Assembly (NCBI RefSeq): GCF_003402415.2
Contig: NZ_AP036014.1
Coordinates: 3,658,001 to 3,722,000 of the forward strand
Reading direction: 5' to 3'
DNA: 64,000 nt
Source: Cupidesulfovibrio sp000226255
GTDB taxonomy: Bacteria > Desulfobacterota > Desulfovibrionia > Desulfovibrionales > Desulfovibrionaceae
The translations under genes were made by a program, and so were the position numbers. The notes beneath the pieces are model-generated. The model was not told the DNA's origin. It saw only the letters and a program-made list of their open reading frames with translations, and did not search any database. How positions within the stretch are numbered: the first letter of the stretch is position 1; each line of letters begins with the position of its first letter. Positions 7,416 through 15,900 of the stretch are shown in pieces.

Positions 7416-7445
7416 AACCTACGCCCGCCCCGCGAAAGCTGTCAA
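7416..7445 (-). promoter_or_regulatory. Candidate sigma70 promoter of the aromatic operon
   Basis: On the minus strand TTGACA (7445-7440, perfect -35) and TAGGTT (7421-7416) are separated by 18 bases and would start RNA about 60 bases before the leader peptide. A perfect TATAAT also exists upstream at 7549-7544 but has no good -35. Confidence 0.5.
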
Positions 7446-7766
7446 GCGGAATATTCGGGGCAATCCCGTTTTTCCACGGCTTCAGCCTTGTCCTATTTTA
7501 CGTTTTTGTTTCTTCAAACACTCATAGCGTATCCAAATTTGTAATTATAACACCTGGCACATTGCCATCCACCCCGCCGACTCACCCGCGATGCCTTGAA
7601 ATTCAGCACGTTGCCGCCGTTGGCCCCTGTTTTGCTAACTTCCCGGCATGGTCACGTGGACGGCTTGCCGCCGTGCACGCCCCCCCACCCCGGTTGCCCG
7701 CCGGAAAGGGGACCGGACATAACAGCAACCATAGGGCCTCCGCCGCGACCGGCACGGAAAGACGCC
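7446..7766. other. Divergent intergenic region
   Basis: A 321-base gap between the aromatic operon promoter and the plus-strand membrane-protein gene. It includes an AT-rich stretch (about 7490-7560) with TATAAT on the minus strand at 7544-7549, likely promoter DNA. No RNA gene or convincing ORF is seen. Confidence 0.4.
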
Positions 7767-8372
7767 ATGCACCCCGCACACCGCCATACGCCAGACAGCC
7801 CCGCACCCCGCCGCCGTGGCGCGGCCCGCGCCACGGCCCTGGCCCTGCGCGACCACGCGGACGTGCTGCCCTTCCTGCGCGCGGAACCGTACGGAGACCC
7901 CGCCATACCAGCGCCGCCCGCGGGCGCCGGACGTGCCTGCGACACGCCCGGCCACACCTCGCGCGGCCTTGCGCCGGGGCTCTCGTGCCTTCTGGCGGCC
8001 GGGCTGGGCGTGATTGCCGCCGCCCTGCCCGGCGACCCGGCCCGCGTCGTCTGCGCGGCCATGGTGTGCGCGTGGCTGGTGTTCACTATGCACGTGGCCG
8101 CCGCCTCGCTGCGCAGCCTGTTGCGCGCCCCGGCGGATGTCGACGCCCGCAACCTTGATGTCTTGCTGCACGCCCGCGTGCACGCCGCCCCCCAGGTTGG
8201 GGACGGCATCTGCGCGACGGGCGGTGGATTTCCGCCGGAGGCCCTTGGCGCACACACCGCGCCAGGCTTCGCGGTTCCTTCCGTGCACCGGTCCGCCGGG
8301 GGGAGCACCCTGCCGCTCCACCTGCAACCCGGCAAGATCGCGCACGGTTCCTCGCCTTGGCGAAGGAACTGA
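7767..8372 (+). CDS. Hypothetical membrane protein with two hydrophobic helices
   Basis: I do not recognise this 201-residue protein. The reading frame is GC3-rich and open, which supports coding. After a basic, Pro-rich N-terminus comes a central pair of hydrophobic segments (about residues 80-100, GLSCLLAAGLGVIAAAL, and 106-125, with AMVCAWLVF) ending in SLRSLLRA; the rest is hydrophilic and Pro/His-rich. The chosen ATG follows GGAAAGA; the frame is open further upstream to 7596. It stands alone upstream of the EAL protein (138-base gap), and a role with it is possible but unproven. Confidence 0.5.
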   Translation: MHPAHRHTPDSPAPRRRGAARATALALRDHADVLPFLRAEPYGDPAIPAPPAGAGRACDTPGHTSRGLAPGLSCLLAAGLGVIAAALPGDPARVVCAAMVCAWLVFTMHVAAASLRSLLRAPADVDARNLDVLLHARVHAAPQVGDGICATGGGFPPEALGAHTAPGFAVPSVHRSAGGSTLPLHLQPGKIAHGSSPWRRN

Positions 8373-8510
8373 CAACGGCGTGAACGGGCGGCGACACCCC
8401 AGCAACCCCCGCCGCCCGCACCCTCCGCCGGACCGGGGCACCCTTCCCCCGCCCGCCGCCCCGGTCCGGCCCTTTTTGCCCGCGCGCCGCCGCGCCCAAG
8501 AGACGACCAC

Positions 8511-9851
8511 ATGATCGCCACGACCACGGCGCGCCCGGCCTCTCCCTCGCCCGCCGAACCGCAGAGCCACACCCCTTCCGCCGCACGTCCAGCGGCGCAC
8601 GGCGGCACGCCCGCCCGCGAAAAGGGCCACCCCCCGGTGCCTGGCCTGGCCATCGCCGACGTGTTCACCCTGTTCCAGCCGCTGGTCTCCGTGCGCCGCA
8701 ACGCGGTTGTGGGCATGGAGGCATTGAGCCGGGGCCGGGTGCCCGGCGGCGCGGTGATGCCCCCGGACATCATGTTTTCCACGGCGGCCGCCCACGGCGG
8801 CGCGCTGGAACTGGACCGCCTGTGCCGCGAGCGGGCCTTTGCCGCCTTTGCGCCGCTGGTGCGCCGCAGGCCGGAACTCCTGTTGTTCGTGAACATCGAC
8901 ACCGCCGTGCTGCGGCGCGGGGTGGTGGGGTCCGGGCACATCCAGCGGCTGGCCGAGTCCGCGGGCATTAGCCACAACAACGTGGTGCTGGAAATCGTGG
9001 AATCGCAGGTGGACGACACCGACGCGCTGATGGATTTCGCCGCGCGCCACCGCAAGCTGGGCTTCCTGGTCGCCCTGGACGACGTGGGCGCGGGGCATTC
9101 CAACCTGGAACGCATCGCCGCCTTGAAGCCCGACGTGCTCAAACTGGACCGATCGCTGGTGTCCGGCCTGCCCGATTCGTTCCACCGCCAGGAGGTGGTG
9201 CGGGCGCTGGTGGGCCTTGCCCGGCGCATCGGGGCCATGACCGTGGCCGAAGGCGTGGAGCACGAGGCCGAGGCCGCCCTGCTGATGGACCTGGGGGCCG
9301 ACGTGATGCAGGGCTTTCTGTTCGCGCACCCCTCGCCCGAAGGCGCGGTGGCCGAAGGCGGAACGGCCATGCACAACGTGGCCCGCGCCTATGCTGCGCT
9401 CACCCTGGCCCAGGTGGAGGAAGAGGAACGCCGCGTGGCCACCCTGCGCGCCGCCGTGCACCGCCTGCGCGAGGACCTGCACCGCGCCTGCCCCGGTGAT
9501 TTCGATGGGATACTGGCCGGATACCTGAACGCGGAATCGGCCCTGGAATGCCTGTACGTGCTCGACGCCTCGGGTCGGCAGATATCCGACACCGTGTGCA
9601 ACCCCTACCGGCTTTCGGCCAGCAGGCGGTTCATCTACCAGCCCGCCCGGCGCGGCACCGACCATTCGCTGAAGGAATATTTCCTGCCCATGCGCAGCGG
9701 CATAGAGGAGTGCCTGACCGCCCCGTACATTTCACGGGCCTCGGGCAACCTGTGCGTGACCCTGGCGGTGCGCTTTACCGATGCCTCTGGCACGCCCCAC
9801 GTGCTGTGCGCCGACGCGGGCCGCCCCGACCGCAGGCGGCGCGGGGCGTAG
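8511..9851 (+). CDS. EAL-domain cyclic di-GMP phosphodiesterase with C-terminal sensory domain
   Basis: This 446-residue soluble protein probably linearises c-di-GMP. The EAL domain (about residues 50-275) keeps the expected catalytic residues: E70-A-L, N128, E161/E164, DDVGAG (D190, D191), K211, E247/E250 and Q267. After a coiled linker with AQVEEEERRVATLR comes a C-terminal PAS/Cache-like domain (about 325-435; LDASGRQISDTV, YFLPMRSG) resembling the YkuI C-terminal domain. There is no GGDEF domain and no membrane segment. The N-terminal 45 residues are Pro/Ala-rich. Output is presumably tuned by a ligand of the C-terminal domain (inference). Confidence 0.85.
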   Translation: MIATTTARPASPSPAEPQSHTPSAARPAAHGGTPAREKGHPPVPGLAIADVFTLFQPLVSVRRNAVVGMEALSRGRVPGGAVMPPDIMFSTAAAHGGALELDRLCRERAFAAFAPLVRRRPELLLFVNIDTAVLRRGVVGSGHIQRLAESAGISHNNVVLEIVESQVDDTDALMDFAARHRKLGFLVALDDVGAGHSNLERIAALKPDVLKLDRSLVSGLPDSFHRQEVVRALVGLARRIGAMTVAEGVEHEAEAALLMDLGADVMQGFLFAHPSPEGAVAEGGTAMHNVARAYAALTLAQVEEEERRVATLRAAVHRLREDLHRACPGDFDGILAGYLNAESALECLYVLDASGRQISDTVCNPYRLSASRRFIYQPARRGTDHSLKEYFLPMRSGIEECLTAPYISRASGNLCVTLAVRFTDASGTPHVLCADAGRPDRRRRGA

Positions 9852-10175
9852 CACCGGCGGCCCGGCCCCCCTCCCGCAGGACGGGCGGCCCATCGGCCAT
9901 GCGGGGCACCCGGCCATGGTTGCTTTCCCTTCCCTCCGCGCGCAAGGCCGCCCCCCGGACCCCCGGAGGGCGGCCTTGCCATATGCGCGCGGGCAGGCGG
10001 CATGACGGCGGGGAACCGCAAACCGCCCCGTGAACGAGCGCGATTGCACGCCATGGGGCATGGCCGCACGCAGTTGGATGTGACCGTACGCGAATCGGCG
10101 CGGTGCACGGCAACGCTGGCCCGCAAGGAAAGGGAAAAATACTGGGAGTAGGACGAAATCGCGCGGCCGGGGCCG
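9852..10175. other. Convergent intergenic region with a GC-rich hairpin
   Basis: The 324 bases between the EAL and DHH genes contain a hairpin AAGGCCGCCC / GGGCGGCCTT (9944-9953 / 9968-9977) without a T-tract. It may be a weak or Rho-assisted terminator of convergent transcripts. Nothing else is seen. Confidence 0.4.
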
Positions 10176-11384
10176 CTACTTGGCGCCCGTCCCCACGGGC
10201 GCGTCCGGTGCGACTGCCGCAACGGGCACATCAGACACTCCGGGCACACCGGGCACATCAGACACACTGGGCGCCCCGACAGGTGCGGCGGCCGTGCCTG
10301 CGGGCAGCGCCTTGACCGGGGCCTTCTGGGCGGGCTGCGCGGCCACCTTGGCGTCCGGCTTGACGTCCGGCTTGGCGTCCGGCTTCGCCTCGGGCCTCAC
10401 CTTGGCCCGCTTGCGCGGGGCCAGCAGCCGCTTGTAGATGAAGAACTCCACGTTGCGGCCCTCGGCGACGGACAGGGGAATCTCGGCGCGGGCCATGGCC
10501 CGGTGCCCCCCGGCCGAGCCCACGTCGCCGAACTGGAGATTGGCGTAACGGCCAAGGTCGCGCCCCATGCCGTCGCCGCGCAGGATGACCACGATGGTGT
10601 CGTGGTACACCCCGCACACCGCCGCCCAGCGGATTTCGTGCACCCGCATGAAGAAGTCGGCGATGACCACCAGGATGTCCGGGTTTTCCACCTCGCCCAC
10701 GTACACGTACTGGCCGGTGCCCAGCTTGTGCATGCTGATGAACGCGCGCGAGAAGTAGTCCAGCCAGTGCAGCCGAAATTCGCTGCGCACGATGCGCGAC
10801 AGCAGGGCATGGTCCGCGAACTTGGTCAGGTAGCGGTAGGCGCGCATGTCCACGTCGCAAAAAGCGCGCTCGAAGCTGGCGGTGTCGGTCTTGATGCCGA
10901 ACTGCAACGCCGTGGCCAGCAGCTTTCCGGGCCGGATGCCGAGATTGTACAGGTACTCGGTCATGACGGTGGAGGTGGCCCCGTAGTCGTTGCGGATCTC
11001 CTTGAAGTCGGCCACCACCGGGTGTTCCTCGCTGAGGGGGTGGTGGTCGATGACCAGGGAAAAGTGCAGGTCCTTGAAGGAAGGGTGGTGGTGGGGCTGC
11101 GAATCGACCACGGCGAAACGGTCGAACTGGGCGGCCAGCGTGGGGGTAAGCTTGACCATGGGGATGCGCAGGTAGCGGGCCATGGCCAGGTTGTCGGGCC
11201 GGGTGATCTCGTTGACGCGGGCGATGGCCACGTCGTCCACGCGGTGGATCATGATGCGCTTGAGCGCCAGGGCCGAGGCCATGGCGTCCGGGTCCGCGTT
11301 GATCACGATGAGCCAGCGTTCGGCGCGGTCGAGCAGCTCCAGCAGATGGGTGAGCTTGGTCTCCAGCTTCCTGAAGTAACTCAT
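10176..11384 (-). CDS. DHH-family phosphoesterase (exopolyphosphatase/NrnA-like)
   Basis: A 402-residue metal-dependent phosphoesterase. N-terminal DHH motifs are INADPDA (28-34), VVDSQPHHH (92-100) and VIDHHP (111-116); D167 is in FGIKTDT. The DHHA1 domain ends with GSAGGH (about 325-330), which binds the substrate base or phosphate. Family members degrade nanoRNA, pAp, cyclic dinucleotides or polyphosphate; the substrate here cannot be told. The last 45 residues are low-complexity (KPDAKPDVKPDAK, SDVPGVPGVSDVP), unlike the compact family ends. The start ATG at 11384 has GAGGAAACC upstream. Confidence 0.82.
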   Translation of the reverse strand: MSYFRKLETKLTHLLELLDRAERWLIVINADPDAMASALALKRIMIHRVDDVAIARVNEITRPDNLAMARYLRIPMVKLTPTLAAQFDRFAVVDSQPHHHPSFKDLHFSLVIDHHPLSEEHPVVADFKEIRNDYGATSTVMTEYLYNLGIRPGKLLATALQFGIKTDTASFERAFCDVDMRAYRYLTKFADHALLSRIVRSEFRLHWLDYFSRAFISMHKLGTGQYVYVGEVENPDILVVIADFFMRVHEIRWAAVCGVYHDTIVVILRGDGMGRDLGRYANLQFGDVGSAGGHRAMARAEIPLSVAEGRNVEFFIYKRLLAPRKRAKVRPEAKPDAKPDVKPDAKVAAQPAQKAPVKALPAGTAAAPVGAPSVSDVPGVPGVSDVPVAAVAPDAPVGTGAK

Positions 11385-11484
11385 GGTTTCCTCTCGGCCC
11401 CGGCCACGTAAGCGTCCGCCGCGCGCGGCGCGCGGCGCTGTGTCCTGTTGCGAAATCCTGCTGAAGGTTGTCGCCGCCGCCCGG

Positions 11485-12348
11485 CTACCCGGGCGGTTCC
11501 GGCACTTCCGGCATCCCCGCCACTGATCGGTCTTCCGGCGCACCGGCGGCCAGCAGGCGGTCCAGCACCGGCAGCGAGGCCAGCACCCCGTCCCAGGCGA
11601 ATACCTCCACCGTAAGCACCGCATCCGGCGGCAGGGCGGGCAGCACCCCCGCGGCCCACGCCGCCTCGTGGGGCGTCAGCTCCGTGAGGGGGCGGTGGCG
11701 ATCCATGCCGCCCGGCGCGTGCACGTGCGCCATGCGCACCCGCGCCAGCAGCGCGGCGGATGCGGGCAGCCTATGCTGACCGTAGGTCAGGACATGGCCC
11801 ATGTCCAGACACACATTGCAGTTTCCGTCGGCGATGGCCGGAATCAGGTCCACCAGATCCTGCCCGGCGATGTTTTCCAGCAGCAGGTCGGCCGGATCGC
11901 GCCCGTGGCGCGCCCATGCGTCCAGAAACACGCCCAGCAGCCGGGCTGGGCCGGACGGACCGGCAAAACCCGCCGCATGGGCCTGTTCCGGCGTGGGTGG
12001 ATGCAGCACCGCGCGCCGCGCGCCCAGAAAGGCCACCCTGTCCATCAGCAGGGCGCAGACGCGCGCCGCGCTGGCGCCGGGCGCGCCATGCGGGCCGTGG
12101 CCCCACGCAAGGTCCACCGGAAGGTGGGCGTGCCAGGACAGGGGCAGCCCGGTCATGGCCGGAGGCAGGTCGGCATCGGTGTAGGCAAGGCAGGCTTCGG
12201 CCTCGAACAGGCACAGCCCCACCTCGTGCACTTTCCCCGAAAGAAATGCGCAATTATCATGGACATTGCCGGAAATAACCCACGAGGGGGCCGCCACGGT
12301 TCTGGACAGAAGCCGAGGCGATGCGGTAAGGGCCTGCGGAACGTGCAT
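11485..12348 (-). CDS. cbiR: Xylose-isomerase-like TIM barrel, probable cobamide-remodelling phosphodiesterase CbiR
   Basis: A 287-residue protein of the AP endonuclease 2 / sugar isomerase superfamily. Its start APSWVISGNVHDNCAFLSG, the segment VGLCLFEAE, the strand LSWHAHLPVDL, LLLENI, CNVCLDMGHVLTYG and the end MAHVHAPGGMDRHRPL follow the pattern I know from CbiR, which hydrolyses the nucleotide loop of cobamides for lower-ligand exchange. His, Glu and Asp residues expected for metals are present. The start is uncertain because the ribosome-binding site is weak (GGAA). It lies 100 bases before the DHH gene on the same strand. A different isomerase-like function remains possible. Confidence 0.65.
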   Translation of the reverse strand: MHVPQALTASPRLLSRTVAAPSWVISGNVHDNCAFLSGKVHEVGLCLFEAEACLAYTDADLPPAMTGLPLSWHAHLPVDLAWGHGPHGAPGASAARVCALLMDRVAFLGARRAVLHPPTPEQAHAAGFAGPSGPARLLGVFLDAWARHGRDPADLLLENIAGQDLVDLIPAIADGNCNVCLDMGHVLTYGQHRLPASAALLARVRMAHVHAPGGMDRHRPLTELTPHEAAWAAGVLPALPPDAVLTVEVFAWDGVLASLPVLDRLLAAGAPEDRSVAGMPEVPEPPG

Positions 12349-12394
12349 GCCGTTCCGGTTACGGGCTTTCCGCCCGCCGGGCAAGCGCGGCCCG

Positions 12395-12432
12395 GCAAAA
12401 ATGTGCCGCCCGCGCCCGGCGGAACGCCGGTT
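12395..12432 (+). repeat. Dispersed intergenic repeat, copy 1
   Basis: GCAAAAATGTGCCGCCCG (12395-12412) and CGGAACGCCGGTT (12420-12432) occur in the same order in the gap at 52648-52734. They lie in a 242-base divergent gap between cbiR and the 49-residue gene. Function unknown. Confidence 0.5.
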
Positions 12433-12590
12433 TCCCGCCGTCCGCCCACGTCCGGCCATGCTCGACGGACGCGCCCCTTCCGCAAGGTGCCGTCACCATG
12501 GACCACGGCCCGCCACGGCATGCGGCATGCACGGCATACGTCGTTCCCCCGTCAGACTTCGGTTGACCACGGCGGGGAACAGGAGACTTT

Positions 12591-12741
12591 GATGCGCCAC
12601 GTGAAGCACTTTCTGCAGCACCGTTTCAATCCCCTGCACGTGTACTGTCGCCTGCGCGACGCTGGCCTCAGCCCCCGCGCGGCGGGCCGGGTGTCCGGCC
12701 TGTACGAGCGCTACGTGTACAGGGTGTGCTGTCCGCTGTAG
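12591..12741 (+). CDS. Small conserved-looking basic protein (49 residues)
   Basis: The ORF has a strong AGGAGA site six bases before its ATG and is followed by a clear terminator at 12836-12858. The protein is Arg/His-rich: MRHVKHFLQHRFNPLHVYCR at the start, then LRDAGLSPRAAGRV, and it ends YRVCCPL. I recall similar short proteins with NPLH-YCRLRD in Desulfovibrio, but I cannot name a function. A small soluble helical or nucleic-acid-associated role is a guess from its charge only. Confidence 0.65.
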
Positions 12742-12835
12742 ACCCTGCCCCCGCCGCCCGGCCAGTTGTGCGCATGCCGGGCCACGCGCGACGGCGCACT
12801 GTCCGCGACGCCTTCCCCTTCCCCAAAAAAACACC

Positions 12836-12868
12836 ACGGCCCGGCATGACCGGGCCGTTTGCTTTCCG
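12836..12868. terminator. Bidirectional Rho-independent terminator
   Basis: ACGGCCCGG / CCGGGCCGT arms (12836-12844 / 12850-12858) have TTTGCTTT after them on the plus strand and GGTGTTTTTTT on the minus strand. The hairpin sits between the convergent 49-residue gene and the EndoQ-UvrD gene. Confidence 0.85.
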
Positions 12869-12960
12869 AGTTCTTGGCGAGGGGTGCACCCCGCGCGAAC
12901 GTCAGGGCCTTCGTGCCCCGAAAAACCGAAGCAGCGCGCAGCGGCACCGGCCTGCCGGGT

Positions 12961-15900
12961 CTACAGCAACGGCAGCTGCCGCTCCTTGCGCTTCTGGTGC
13001 TGCACCAGCATGGAGCGGCGCAGCCCCTCCAGCGGCACGTCGTCCAGGAAGCGCGACGGCTTCAGGCGCAGTTCGCGGCCGTACAGTTGGCGGCGCGCGG
13101 CGCAGCTCAGGAACAGCCCCTCGGAGGCACGGGTCATGCCCACGTAGAGCAGGCGGCGTTCCTCGTCCACGTCGCTGCGCGCCTCCGGGTCGGGCTTGCC
13201 GGTCAGGGTGCCCGCCCCGGCAAAGGGCATGATGCCGTCCTCCAGCGCGGGCAGGAACACCGCGCGGAATTCCAGGCCCTTGGCCGCGTGCAGGCTCATG
13301 ATCTGCACCTTCTCGCTCCCGCGCCGCACCAGTTCCAGCTCGCTTTGCAGGCTGATCCAGTTCATCAGCCCGGCCCATCCGCCGTGGGTGTCGTAGGAGC
13401 GGGACAGCGCCCGGAAGGCCGAGGACTGCCAGAACAGGTCGTCGAAGGGCGGGGTTTCGCGCAGGTAGGCGGCCACGCCCAGCGGCCCCCTGGCCAGCAC
13501 CTTGGGCGGGCAGTCCACCTCGGACGGCGTGCCGCGCGCGGGAATTTCCACGTCGGGCCGCAAGGGGACCTCGCCGCCGTCCGGCAGGCCGGAAACGGCC
13601 GCGCCGGAATCCTCGGCATCGTCACCTTCCTCGTCGTGCGCAAGGGAGGCATGCAACTGCGCCGCCGTCAGCCCCAGCCGGTTTGCCAGCGAGGGGTGCA
13701 CCCCTTCCGCCATCAGGCGGCGGTGGCTGAGCCCGGCGGGCAGTGCCGGACCGCCAGACGCGCCCTGCGGCGACGTGGAACCGATGCCCAGCATGCGCCC
13801 GGCCGCGCCCAGGATGAGCGCCACGCGCTGGTCGGTCCAGAAGGCTTCGGCCTCTGGCACGGCGCAGGGCACGCCGAAGCGGGTCAGGGTGCGCTGCAAC
13901 TGGGGAATCAGCGATTTCACGCGCACCAGCACCGCGATGTCGCCGGGGCTGAACCCGCCCTCGTCCAGCACCGTGCCCCGGCGCGAACTGCCGTGCCCGG
14001 CATCCAGCAGCGAATGGCTGGTGGCCCCGATGAGCCCGCGAATCTGCTCGCCGATCCAGGCCGCCTCGCCTTCCGCCGTGGGGGCCTCGAACAGGTGCAG
14101 TTCGCCGGGCAGATCGCGCGCGGCGCGCAGCGGGCCGCAGGCCGAGCGGCCCCGCATCAGCCCCCCCGCGAAGTCGAGGATGCGGGCCGAGGAGCGGTAG
14201 TTTTCCTCCAGCGCGACCACGGAAAGGTCGGGCCACGCCTCGCGCAGGAAGGCGGCCACGTCGCCGTGCGCCCCCCGGAAGCCGTAGATGGACTGGTCCG
14301 GGTCGCCGATGCCGAAGAAGCCCGCGCCGCCGTGCGGGGCCAGCGCCCGCACCAGGGTGAGCTGGAGCGGCGAAAGATCCTGGATTTCGTCCACCAGCAC
14401 GTGCCGCCACGGGCTGGCGTAGATGTTGTTCTGCATCTGATCCAGCCAGAATTCCAGCAAATCGGTGTAGTCGGCCAGGTTCCACGCCGCCTTCTGCTCG
14501 GTGTAGCGGGCCAGCAGGGGGGCATGCTCCACCAGGCACGAGCGCATCTTCTCGCGGCACACCCCGATGGCTTCCCACGCCTCGCGCAGGCGCTGGGCGG
14601 GCTCGTCGGGGTTGGCCTCGGCGAACACGCGGCGGGCCGCCTCTTCCGAAAGCAGCACCGGCGGGGTGGGCGTGGCCCGGTGCCAGTATTCGAAGGCGAG
14701 GGCGTGCAGGGTGTCGGTGCGCGGCAGGGGGGCGTCCTCGCCAAGGGCGGTCGCCAGGCGCTCGTCCATTTCCGCCGCCGCGCGGCGGGTGAAGGTGACG
14801 GCCAGGATGCGCCGGGCGTCGATGCCCGTTTCCGCCAGGTGCAGCACCCTGCCGACGAGCGTGCGGGTCTTGCCCGTGCCGGGACCGGCCAGCACCAGCA
14901 CCGGCTGGGGGCCTGCGGTCAGGGCGCGGCGCTGGGCGGGGTTGAAGCGCATGGATGCGCCCTCGGGGGGACGGGGCGCGCTGAGCGCGGCAAAGGCGGG
15001 CGGCGTTGGGCCGTCGTCGCCGTCCGCAAGATCGGGGGCATCGATGGAGCCAGGCGTGGGCGCGGGAGAAAATTCGAATTCAGGCTCCGCAGCGGGGCCA
15101 GCTGACGTGCCGGACGCCGTGGCGGTGACCGGAACAGGGGCCCTGCGCCCCTCCCAGGCCGCCATGGGGCCAGACTGAACAGCCGGGCCAGCTTGGCCAG
15201 ACGGGCCGGAAAGGGCGTCCAGCAGCGAGGGGCGGTCCGCCCCCTTGGCCTTCTTGCCCTTGCCCGTGGCGCTGGCGGCGGCCTTTACGCCATCCCCGCG
15301 CGGGGCGGCGGTCATGCCCATGCCCTCCAGCAGGGGCAGGCCGCCCACCACCGAACGGCGCTGGATGGAGGCGCGCTCCTTGTCCGTGAACACGCGCACC
15401 ACGCCGTACTCGCCGTCGTAGCCGGACTGGCGCAGCACCTCGCGCCGCCGCATGCGGGCAATGCCTTCGCCCAGCGGCTCCCAGAACCGCGACAGCTCGG
15501 CCTCGGGCACGTCCTGCAGGATGTTCAGTTCCGAGCCGAATCGGGCAATGCAGCGGGCGTGCTGCTCGGCCACCTTGCGGCTCTTGGCCCCCACGCCCAG
15601 CAACTCGCCCAGGATTTCCGGCAGCGGGATGAGCGAAAGATAGCCCTGCTGCCCCGGCGACTGGATGGGGGTTTCGCGGTCGGCCAGTTCCACCACCCGG
15701 TGCAGCACGCCCACGGTCACCGGCTTGCCGCACACCGGGCACAGGCCGCCACGGGCGCGGGTTTCGCGCGGCTCCATGACCACGCCGCACTTGCGGTGGC
15801 CGTCCAGGTGGTATTTGCCTTCCTCCGGAAAGAATTCCAGCGTGCCCAGGAATCGCCCGCCGATGCCCTGCCCCTTCAGGCTGCGCAGGATGCTTTCGTA

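Noticed and set aside
8210..8372. Possible riboswitch or structured RNA in the end of the membrane-protein gene
   Set aside because: A hairpin GTTCCT-CGCC / GGCG-AGGAAC exists at 8347-8369, but I could not match any known RNA consensus and the frame is open through it.
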